Positions 10,986 to 19,659 of a stretch of 23,536 nt of DNA are shown here, piece after piece; position 1 is the stretch's first letter; each line of letters starts with the position of its first letter. Source of the DNA: Pigoraptor chileana. Its lineage: Eukaryota > Opisthokonta > Filasterea. The notes under the pieces were generated by a model. The model was not told the origin of the DNA, searched no databases, and saw only the letters and a program-made list of their open reading frames with translations. Position numbers and translations under genes: made by a program. Location: positions 1 to 23,536 of the forward strand of contig CALSCR010001111.1 in assembly GCA_943704495.1 (NCBI GenBank), written 5' to 3'.

Positions 10986-12100
10986 TTAGAGGACAGAGGG
11001 TGCATACATGATGTCGGTGCGGATGGTGTACTTGCGACCTTCCCTCAGCAGCGCGCCTTCGTGCAGCAACCTGTGTTGAAACACAAGCACACTTCCTGCA
11101 CATATTAACACACAAATATTTGTTTGGTTCAGTCTATTGCAAAGCAAGGCTGAAAAAAAAGGATAGAGGCGGTGAATTCAGTCAATTGGGAAACGTGCAT
11201 GAATTGCACACCTGTCTTCGGAATATAATCGAATCTTTGTGCACCATCTTCAGTGGAGTCCAGAAACGATGTTGAGCCCCCCTGATATCCTTCGTTTAAG
11301 TAGAGCTGAACTGTTATGAAGCTCCTCTCTCCATTCTCGCGAACATATGCTCCGTCAAAATGAGGCTCGAATTTCTCGCCAGGATCATACCTCAAGAATC
11401 GGAGTCTGCTTAAATTCAAAATGACAACAGCCGACCACAAAATATATAAACCGCAAGGCATTGAGGAGTTAGACCTGCTATATTACAGTGACACCCGGCA
11501 CATGCAGTTGTTCTCACACACAATCACACTCGCCTCTCGTTCAGGCCCTTCACATCGTGCTCCTCCCAAGTTGGCGGGATCTCGTGCTTCATGCGCTGCC
11601 ATATTTTATCTGCCAGACTGACATCGTCGAGTAGGACACGTGTGTTGTTGCGAACGTCTGAGGCGCGTATCTCATATCCCCCGCCAACGTTTAACAGCGC
11701 TGGCACATATCCACAACTGCGGAGAACGGAGAAAAGACAAGGGTTATGTTTCACCATTTACTACGGCAACGCACCAGATTCGTATGTAACAACTGACGCC
11801 ATACCTTTCGCTGTATGCGATCAATTCGTCACATTCTTGCTTTGAAAGAACGTTGTCAAGAACAAATGCCATCTTTCCATTCCATTTGGGAGGCAACGGT
11901 ACCTCATGGCGCACTACCCCATTTGCATCGATATTATCGCACAATAATGCACTGTTATTGCCCGTATGCGCAGTGCTTACGGTCAGATGTGGAAGCGGCC
12001 GATCTCCATCCGCTTCCTTTGTCAATTGTCCACCCATTCGTTTCGTCTCTGAATTCGTTCGACAGTCGCGGCGGTTAGAGTTAAATTTGATGAAGTTCAT
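10986..12100 (-). CDS. 2-oxoglutarate/Fe(II) dioxygenase, prolyl-4-hydroxylase type
   Basis: Four exons: 12100-11805, 11716-11534, 11405-11212 and 11095-10986 (TAA), giving 260 residues. The metal and cofactor motifs are visible: H175 and D177 in EPHFDG, distal H236 in LLHEG, and K246 ten residues on, in GRKYTIRTD, as the likely 2-oxoglutarate contact. GLNERLRFLRYDPG is typical of the small soluble prolyl-4-hydroxylase-like proteins. There is no signal peptide or membrane segment, so a cytosolic or nuclear enzyme is likelier than a secretory collagen hydroxylase; the substrate is unknown. NERLRF is produced only if intron 2 uses a GC donor (AG|GCGAGT); its acceptor is the tandem AAGCAG. Third codon positions are much less GC-rich than in neighbouring genes (29 of 64 codons in exon 3 by hand count). 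Confidence 0.88.
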
Positions 12101-12355
12101 TATGTAAGGGCTCGGGTGCCATTATATATGTGTGCGCGCTGATGCATATGGCTTTGTCTGTCGTCTTGCACAAGTGTTGACGTTGCCACTGCGTGATACT
12201 ACATTGGGACACACTGGTTCGTGGTCGCCAGCCGGACTTTGGTTGGATACGCGGCAGTTGGCCATGTCATCACTTTCTAAATATAGCTCTGCCGAGATTT
12301 CGGAAACGTCACCAATGCATATAATGACTCGATTAGCCTGAATGACGGCCACAAT
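12101..12355 (-). promoter_or_regulatory. Short gap: dioxygenase promoter and 3' UTR of the Mit_KHE1-like gene
   Basis: Only 255 bp lie between the dioxygenase ATG (12100) and the stop of the next minus-strand gene (12356). A TATATAAT-like stretch on the minus strand at about 12129-12121 is only some 20-30 bases before the ATG. It would act as a TATA box only if the 5' leader were nearly absent. I see no canonical polyadenylation hexamer for the upstream gene. Confidence 0.35.
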
Positions 12356-13431
12356 TCAGGCCAGCAGTTGCAGGGCTCGCTCGCGGAGGTCGCGGGGATG
12401 CCGGGGATCACGTAGTTTGGTCTGCCGCACAATGAGAGACAAGTCGCCGGGGCTTATCCCAAGCAGGGCCGCCGTTGCTTCAATTTCTTCTGTGCCAACA
12501 AACGACGGTATGTGGTCACACTCGCCCCGCTCGCCGTGGGCAGCCCCGGCCTGCTGACCATTTTCAGGCGCACCCAGTGATCCACTCTTCCTTCCATCGA
12601 TTGAAGTGGGAGATCCTTCAATTGACTCTGCTGCAGCTGTTGCCTTCAGCACAATCCCCGCTGATGGAACGAAAGACGCGTGGTTGAAGGCAAGAATGTC
12701 CCGCAGGCCTTGGGATCCTCTTCGTGCTCGCCAAAGTGACTGGCAGCGGAAAGCGTTCCACGCCAGAAAAATGTTGGGTCCTGCCAGAAGACAAGAAAGG
12801 AACGTGGATCAGACGACTAATGATACAGGCGGCAGACCACATGCACAAAACACCACTCACCAGGAATAATGCCAAGAGAAAATGTAAGAGGAACTGCATA
12901 GCACCAAGCGCGGAAGCGAGCGTCGATGTCCCGTGATGCTGCATTCGCAAGTAAGCGAAGTCGACGGCGCACAAGCTTTTCGTTCAATCGCGCTGGGTAC
13001 ACAAACTCGATAAGCGGGCGATGGATACAGCCCGCGCTCAGGTCCGCAGCCGCCGGCGGTGGAGTGATATTTACAAGAAATGATTCGATGGGATCCATGC
13101 GGGACATGAGCGTGCTGAGGGCTGTGTAGGCGCGACCTCTGAGGGATGATGGCGATGCACGCGACAACTCGTCCCATTCGGAAGCGGCGCGCGTTTTCGC
13201 CTTCTCAATAAGGCGCTGCAGGCGACCGTCCACATGTTCAGCATGCGCTTGGGAGGTTGTCGAGTGTGTGGACGACGATTTCGACTCATTCGCCCGCTCA
13301 TGACCCAGTACGCCAAAGTGGCTGCGATCAAAATGTGCCCCGCCAGCCCCGACAGAGTGCGAGGGCAGCCAATGAAGCGCCCATCTATCCCGCGTCACAG
13401 GGAGCACAAGCACCCGCGCCCGTGCCGCCAT
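12356..13431 (-). CDS. Mitochondrial K+/H+ exchange-related (Mit_KHE1-like) protein
   Basis: Two exons, 13431-12861 and 12780-12356 (TGA), give 331 residues. The ATG at 13431 is the first in frame; the codons before it open with TTG. The N-terminus RVLVLPVTRDRWALHW fits the family's start, which has a conserved Leu-Pro then Asp-Arg-Trp-like motif. The core AVPLTFSLGIIPGPNIF (residues 179-195), followed by LAWNAFR, matches the PLTxxxxxIPxxPN signature and spans the exon junction. The family (yeast YDL183C and relatives) is linked to potassium/proton exchange at the inner mitochondrial membrane, though it is not clear that it is the carrier itself. Residues 25-70 are a low-complexity Ser/His-rich stretch. 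The C-terminal ~90 residues are hydrophilic and unrecognised. No classic mitochondrial presequence is obvious beyond a few arginines. Confidence 0.72.
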
Positions 13432-13917
13432 CGCGTAGACGCTCTCTGCAGACAACTGTTACACCTAGCTCAACTTTGTTATTGTAACATCGCGAAAATG
13501 CAGCCGAATACGTGTTCGAATTAGCGCCCCCCCCGCCAAAGTCCTCTCCCAGATCAGGCTCCTAGACTCCCAGACTCCCAAATCAGAGATCAAGCCGTGA
13601 TAGCACCAATAATAAACATCATTCCTCATTCCTCCGATTCAAACATAGAACTAGGCGAAGAAAACTCAAGCATACCCAGTAATCGTCCTCACACAGGCTG
13701 GACAGCGACGTTAGAGGCCTTAAAACAGACATTCGCTGCTTCCAGGTAATCGCGTTGGATTGTGCCTTGTGGCCGAATCCCGAATACTCCGCAACCCACG
13801 GGCATTCCAGACAGCTAGTCAGTGTCTTTTGTGCTTGTTTCGTGTGTGCGTGTCGTGTGCGTCCTGCGTGGGACGCCGCACTGCCCACAGGCGGTCTGGA
13901 AGCAACACACAACAAGC
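13432..13917. promoter_or_regulatory. Divergent promoter region between the Mit_KHE1-like and CNK genes
   Basis: The two start codons face away from each other across 486 bp, so both promoters and 5' leaders must lie here. I see a run of eight C at 13527-13534, repeated CCAGACTCC-like units at 13563-13580, and a CCAAT pentamer at 13606-13610 on the plus strand. The bases before the CNK ATG (CAACAAGC) are an ordinary start context. No TATA box is evident. Shared regulation is inferred from geometry only. Confidence 0.45.
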
Positions 13918-15985
13918 ATGGCAACTCTTCTGCGCGACAGGGCAGTGATATACTGGACGGAATTTGAGGTGTGCGAATGGGTTCGTGCACTTGGCGCAGA
14001 GTACGCCGAGTATGAAGCGGCATTTCTGTCCCGGCGCATCGCGGGGGATCAGCTGCTGCGGCTGACCAACAACGACCTGCAGGACTTTGGCATTGCAACC
14101 GTCGCGCACCAGCTTGCCATACTCAAAGCCGTCGCCGCCCTGCGTGCCGGGTTTGAGGGCGGGGGCAGCGGGCGCGCTCTGGAGCTCAAACCACTCGCTG
14201 TGGCCGCCCACGCCCTGCACAAGGAGGCCACTGAGGCAGTTGCCGCGGGGAAGGCCGACGCCGCGCAGCTGCCGTGCCTGCGCATCGCCGCCCTGGTGAA
14301 GGTTGCCATTGTGTGGGCTGACCGTTATCCAATCACAGGCGAGGATGCAGGGCAGCGCCTACACCTCATGGCGCAGGGTCGGCAGCTTGTGGAGGCGATA
14401 CGCGGGGCATTCGACCGCGGTGCACCGGCGGACGCTTCGATGGCCCTTGTTGCCCAGGCAGTGTCGACCATGTCACACATTCTCTGCCTGAACGAGCAGG
14501 GTGAGTTTGACTCGGAGCAACACGACGGGGGTGATGTGCAGGCGCGCGCATTCCGCCACGTGCGTCTGGAGAAGGTGGCAGGGGAGGGCTTTGGCTGCAC
14601 CATCAAGAAGCCGCACGAAGCCAGCCGTGGGCTCCTTGTCAACCGCATCCTCCCGGGGGGCGTGTCGGAAAGGTCTGGGCTGCTGGCCCCGGGAGACGAA
14701 ATCGTCGAGGTCTCGGGGCGCTCTATAATTGGCTGGACGGCACAGGATTTTGCCGCCCTGCTTCCGTCGCTTGGCAACGTGATTGTTCTCAAAGTACGAA
14801 TTGGAAATGGCGTCGCTGAACGACGATCGAAAGATATTGCCAAGGATAGTTCGACCGGTGTTCCATCGCCCTCCCCCACGCCCACACCCGCACCCACATC
14901 CACGCCCACACCCACTGCGGCCCCCACGCCCACGCCCACTCCATCATCCAATACTGCGCCGCACGCATCCACCACTGCACCCACCGCCGCACACGCGCCC
15001 GTGCAGCAGCAGCAACAGCAACAACTGCAGCCATCGCCGAACGGAAAGGGCGCGGCGGATGCAAAGAGGCCGTCGCTGACTGTGGGCGTTGATGCGGGAT
15101 CCGCTGTATCGTCACAGGTACGACTTGCGGCTGATAAGCGTGAGCGTTGAATGCGTTCAGTGGCACTGCAACATCTCGCCAATGCTGGCCACGCGCCGTC
15201 CCAGCTTCATCCTGATTCATCCTCCTTCACCCTGTCCATTTGTTGCCCACATTCGCTCATCTTCGTGATACCCTTCCTATTCCCTCCTCTTCGCCTCGTC
15301 CTCCACTAAATCACATGTGTGTGATGTGCGCCTCCCGCCATTGCAGCTGTCACCTCGGAGTGCGATGAAAGGCGCTTCGGGTGCCGAGTCCACTTCACCA
15401 AGTGGGTTCCACCTTTGTGTTCCCGTGTGTTCTTGTGTTTGTCTGAACCGACCAACTATTATTGATGTGTCGTCGGTGCATCGCTTGCCGGGCAAAATGA
15501 GACTGATTGTCTGCACTGTCCCAACTCCCGGTGTCGCTCCAGGGAAAGTCAGCGTTTCGGAGACAGTGACAAAAGTCGAGATTGCGAAGGACCAAGAGAA
15601 GGCCCCGGCGCCATCGGCTCCCGAGGAAAACGCCAGCCATCTGTCGTCATCAGTGCGCAACATTGACGGGAAAGTTGTCCGGACATGCAACGCCGATGCG
15701 GGTGTGGTGACGCCAGCGGCTGCTTCTACGCTCGCGCCAGCCCCCGCCACGATACCCACCCCTATCACGACTGCCGCGACACCCGCGCCCACTGCGACGC
15801 AACAGCCTGAAAGGAAGAAGGAGCGAATCATTGTGACCCACTCGCCCGCGGCAGCCGCACTTGGCCTGGCACACAAAGCTCCGTCAACCCCCCCTGCCCA
15901 AGCAGTGCCAGTGGCGTCGTCGCAGCCCTTGCAAGCCGCTCCTCAGGCACAGGCACAGGCACAGGCGCAGGCGCAGGCACAGGCG

Positions 15986-16047
<62 letters not shown>

Positions 16048-17555
16048 AGCACAGGTACAGGCACAGAAGCAGCAGCTTCCCGCTGCCTCTCCTGCTGCTC
16101 CCACACACTCTGCCCCCACACCCTCCGCCCCCACAGCGTCTCCCCCCACTCCCGCTGTGGCAGCACCCGCCCTTGACGCGAGCTGGTCAGCACCGGCAGG
16201 CACTGCGCCCGCCGACGCCCCGCCAAAGGAGGAGAAGAAGCTGTATTCGACGGGCTCGTGCGCCCTTCCGCGGCACACGAGCACGCGCAAGAAAACCCCC
16301 CCAGGGAGCCCCAAAGTGGGGAAGAGCCTGCCGGCGTCGGCAATGGCCCACGATGTGCCCGTCCTCTGCATGGAGCTCAAGTGGGTCACGTGCGCCTGCC
16401 GTAGTTTGTGTCCCAGTTGACCCGCACAGCAGTGTTCGCATGACGCTCTCTCTTGTGGATTTCTGTGTAGTGTATGGGCACCGCGCCTAAGACACTGACT
16501 TTAATCCTACATCTCCTGTGGAGTTTGAGCCCGATGGGTTTGTGCCTACGTTTTGTTGAGTACTGAAACTCTGTAGGGGAGTCCATGGGCAAAAGACTGA
16601 CTTCACCCGCTCTCTTTGCCTCTATTCTTGCGTCCATGCACTGCGCATCACAGAGATGCCGTGATGAAAGGGTGGCTGTTTAAGCTCGGTGGGTCGGGCC
16701 TTACGCCAAAAAACTGGCGCAAACGCTGGTTTGTGCTCAAGGATTCGACGCTCTACTACTTTAAGACGTCACTGGTGCGTACAAATATGTGTACATACTT
16801 GTATTGTGTGCACATGTGATGCATTTATGTGCGTGTGAGTATCTTGTGTGTATCGTGCATGTGTATGCATGTGTGTGTGTATCCATCCCCCGCACATAAT
16901 GCGACCCAACTCAATTCATGACGCCATGGCTGATGGCGATGCCTTATGCCCCGCACAGGACTCGCGAGCCCTCGGAATAATTACGCTGCCCAGCTTTGTC
17001 GTGCAGCCGGTCAAAGATAAGAATCGCAAATGGGCATTCCGCGCGTCGCACGCGGGGACACGGACATACTACTTCAGCGCAGAGACAAAGCAGGACATGA
17101 CACGGTGAGTGCGCTTCTGGTGTTGTGCGTGTGCATGTGTCTGTGTGTGTCTATGTGTGTTGTGGCCCCGTCAATTCTTCAGATTGTGTTGTTTGATGGC
17201 CGCCATTGTTTATCCAAACCACTCACGTTCTCTCCTTCCCTTTGATTATGTGCAGGTGGATGAACGCAATGAGCCTCGCTGCCATTCAATTTGACCCCAA
17301 TGAGACCGGTGGGTTGGTCACGTGTCGGCAGTGCTGTTTGTCGACCCTGCCATTTGTCAAATCACGTGCTGTCTGGGCTCAACCACGTCTTAGGGGCAGA
17401 TCCCGTGGACTGCGCACTGCAAACTAGAAGACGTTTCGAGAGAAATGAATATTTTTTGCAAACTAGAAGACGTTTCGAGAGAAATGGATATTTTTTAATA
17501 GATTCAAGTCAGTATCTTTGGCGCTGTGCCCATGGACTCCACAAGAGAGAGAGAG

Positions 17556-17617
<62 letters not shown>

Positions 17618-19089
17618 CTGTTGATGCTGCTTGTTAACAAGCGTCAACCTGTGCGGAAGCGCTCTGTCTCTGCGATTTCTTGGCGTTTTGCTTGCATTGT
17701 TCTATCAAAACCTGGCGATAGGGGCTATCGAGGCAGCAGATGACAACATTCAACTCGGTGGCAACTGACTAAGTGTGCTTTCTTTTGCCCCATTGTGTGT
17801 GCCTGCAATCCGTCTGCACTCTGTCTGTGGTGTGTTCAGCGGAGGATGCCAAGGCCCGTCTTGCAAAGTACCGACCCCCTCAAATTGTTGACTACGATTC
17901 GGCGTCTGACGAAGGTGCGCTTTGGGTTTGGGATTGTGTGGATGTGTGGATGATGTGTGTACTGTGTCTGCGTGATTGTGTGGCTTGTTGTGTGTTGTGT
18001 GTGGCTGTGTGTGCTGTTTGGATTACACCAACAACGCAATTGATTCGCGCACCATTGCTGTCGCACGTGCATTTGCGCTGTTCTTGAGTGCTTCATGGCG
18101 GCTGTCTGTCCCCGCCCTGACACCCTCACACACTCTCTGCCGAATGTGTCTTGCGTCAATCGCAGAGTCCCAACCAACGGGTGGTAGCAACGTGACCTTC
18201 AACCACGGCGATGGCCGCAGTGCAGCTGCAGTTGCGTCACCAGCGCCCGCTGTTGCGTCACCGGCTCCCGTTGTTGCGTCTCAGGCGCCCGTTGTTGCGT
18301 CACCAGCGGCGTCATCGGCGGCTTCGTCTGATCAATCGGCGGGTCACGTGGTCAAGTCGATCTCGTCTGCGCAATTCCAACCGCAATCGCGGCCAAAATC
18401 GCATGGAAGCAAGAGCGATTCCAGCGACAGCGAATCTGAGGAGGACCTGAACCTGTCACGTGAGGACAGCAAACGGCAGCACAAGGAACTGGAGCGCCTA
18501 CAAAAGGAAATTCTGTGGCAGCAGAAGGAGACGTCAAAGGCGCTCACTCGACAGGCGACCCTAAAAGAGTCAAAGGAGGCCAAAGAGGTCAGAGAGGGAA
18601 AGGAGGTGCAGTCGCCGAGCATGAGCCGCCAGCAGTCCGTCAAAGACAAGCGCCTTGAGGTACGCGTGGCACGTGTGTGTGTGTGCATTTCTATTGCGTA
18701 TCCCATAGGCATGACTCCCTTTCACTCGCTGAGTATGGCGCATGCATCATCATCACCCGCCAGTGTTCTTTGTTGCGTGTGTGTGTTGTGTGTGACCGTG
18801 CACTTACGCTCGCTGTCCCGCTGCATCACAGGCCCTCCGCAATGGAAGCACAATGAGTCGCAGTGGGTCGACGGATTCGCTCTCACTCGACGAGCCCGTG
18901 TTGCCCGACCCGCGCAAGGCGGAGCTCCAGCGGAAGATTGAAGACTTGAAGGCCACCCTCCGCGAAAAGAGTGCGCAGCTGGCGAAGATCGAGACGCTGC
19001 TCGGCGGGGAGATCACAAAGGATGTACTCGTGCAGCACGACATTGAAAGCAAGAAGAAGGAGGACTTCAAGTTCCTCATGGACTGGTGA
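13918..19089 (+). CDS. CNKSR: CNK scaffold protein (connector enhancer of KSR): SAM-CRIC-PDZ-PH
   Basis: Nine exons: 13918-15117, 15347-15401, 15543-16380, 16654-16774, 16959-17104, 17256-17308, 17840-17914, 18166-18659 and 18832-19089 (TGA), giving 1079 residues. Domains in order are SAM at 11-77 (GDQLLRLTNNDLQDFG), CRIC-like helices at about 86-190, PDZ at 214-296 (GFGCTIKKP, LLVNRILPGG, APGDEIVEVSGRSIIGW) and PH at about 702-797. The PH domain has MKGWLFKL, WRKRWFVLKDSTLYYF, GIITLPSF and the conserved W788 near its end. The same order and near-identical wording (GDQLLR, GDEVIQVN, KYWFVLKGKSLYWY) occur in animal CNKs, which scaffold Ras-Raf-MAPK signalling at membranes. Between PDZ and PH lie Pro/Thr-rich stretches and a Gln-Ala tract. 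The tail has a VASPAP repeat, a Ser/Asp/Glu patch and coiled coils at about 929-955 and 1022-1053. The intron at 15402-15542 is a multiple of three without stops, so a form with 47 more residues is possible. Confidence 0.88.
14860..14998 (+). repeat. Pro/Thr/Ala low-complexity coding tract
   Basis: Imperfect repeats of CCCACGCCCACACC-type units encode alternating Pro, Thr and Ala in the CNK linker just after the PDZ domain, followed by a short Gln run at about 15004-15027. This is probably a flexible linker produced by repeat slippage. Confidence 0.8.
15944..16066 (+). repeat. Hexanucleotide CAGGCA tract coding for (Gln-Ala)n in CNK
   Basis: About twenty units of CAGGCA, with some CAGGCG variants, encode Gln-Ala dipeptides at residues about 553-593, ending in slight changes (QVQAQKQQ). 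The run stays in frame and the purity falls only at the 3' end, which suggests recent expansion inside the disordered linker before the PH domain. Confidence 0.95.
16446..16510 (+). repeat. Dispersed intronic repeat, copy B (CNK intron 3)
   Basis: CTCTCTCTTGTGGA, a short insertion, then TATGGGCACCGCGCC, TAAGACACTGACTT and AATCCTA align with the reverse complement of the copy at 17501-17544 and with the copy at 8051-8096. The whole block is inside the intron 16381-16653. Confidence 0.65.
16573..16605 (+). repeat. Dispersed intronic repeat, copy E (CNK intron 3, shortened)
   Basis: GGAGTCCATGGGCAAAAGAC followed by TGACTTCA matches the same family with about nine middle bases missing. It lies some 65 bases downstream of copy B in the same orientation and the same intron. 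Confidence 0.5.
17419..17496 (+). repeat. 39-bp tandem duplication in CNK intron 6
   Basis: Two adjacent 39-base units beginning GCAAACTAGAAGACGTTTCG and ending in a T run differ at one position (38 of 39 identical). The near identity points to a recent duplication. They sit in a 531-bp intron (17309-17839), the longest I infer in this gene. Confidence 0.95.
17501..17544 (-). repeat. Dispersed intronic repeat, copy A (CNK intron 6)
   Basis: Read on the minus strand this gives CTTGTGGAGTCCATGGGCAC, AGCGCCAAAGATACTGACTT and GAATC. It is the fullest copy of the family also seen near 8051, 16446 and 16573. It lies directly between the 39-bp duplication and a GA microsatellite. Confidence 0.65.
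17560..17612. repeat. (GA)n microsatellite
   Basis: A pure GA run of about 26 units lies in CNK intron 6, with a shorter interrupted run just before it (17543-17555). Confidence 0.95.
18231..18308 (+). repeat. 21-bp coding repeat (VASPAPx) in CNK exon 8
   Basis: Nearly four units of a 21-base repeat starting GTTGCGTCACC encode VASPAPA, VASPAPV, VASQAPV and VASPA. It begins about 22 residues into the exon and is part of the disordered tail after the PH domain. Confidence 0.9.
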
Positions 19090-19659
19090 TGGGCCTGCAA
19101 TGCCATCCGTGCGTGCGTGCGTGTGCGTGAGTGCGGCAGTGGTGGCATGTGTGCGTGTGCGTCTTTATCGTTTTGTGCCTCTTTCTGTTGTCGCCGTCTA
19201 CATGTAATTTTTTGGCTGCGTCCAATATAATTGTGCGTTCGTTCATAGGGATCTCACCTTATCATAGAACACTGACGAGTCACAACTTTGGGCTTGGCGC
19301 TGTGCCCGCCAGCCACAAGCAAACGAGCCTGCAATCCACGTGCAGCATGTACTAGTGTACTGGATTGCATGGCACCGCCCCCGCCAATTCGCTCTCACTA
19401 TTCAAACCATACGTCATCCACACGAAGCGATGCGTGTGAGCTGAATTGGGCGCACTACACGGAAACAGCGCTTTAATGAGGGATATGACATCGCGGCTAA
19501 CAAAATATTTGGGAAACGAATTGTGAAGGCAAACGCAGCGCAGCGAGCGACGTGAGAATGGACAACCGTGGACAGCGACATCGAAGGATGCAACGTTGAG
19601 AGAGGCATGAGAGCGTGCATATGTGTGTGTGTGTGTGCATATATGCATCGGACGATGGC
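19090..19659. other. Intergenic region between tail-to-tail CNK and 5-phosphatase genes
   Basis: Both 3' UTRs lie here. For CNK only a weak AATATA hexamer is visible (19224-19229). For the 5-phosphatase, ATTAAA on the minus strand (plus-strand TTTAAT at 19472-19477) lies about 180 bases beyond its stop. A copy-like fragment of the dispersed repeat is at 19272-19307 and a short TG run at 19623-19638. No gene is supported. Confidence 0.6.
19272..19307 (+). repeat. Possible diverged copy D of the dispersed repeat
   Basis: It shares the exact 14-mer TTGGCGCTGTGCCC (19294-19307) with copy A (17518-17531, plus strand). Before it, GAGTCACAACTTTGG resembles AAGTCAGTATCTTTGG. The two parts are separated by six extra bases. 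It is the weakest of the listed copies and lies in the 3' flank of CNK rather than in an intron. Confidence 0.4.

Noticed and set aside
14325-15182. Minus-strand open frame (285 codons) opposite CNK exon 1
   Set aside because: Antisense shadow of the SAM-CRIC-PDZ exon. It contains Cys and Val-Gly runs from the Pro/Thr repeat and has no recognisable domain.
17501-17544. Dispersed repeat as a tRNA-derived SINE
   Set aside because: GATTCAAGTC recalls a B box, but the matching bases are not kept in the copy at 8051, and no A box lies at the right distance.
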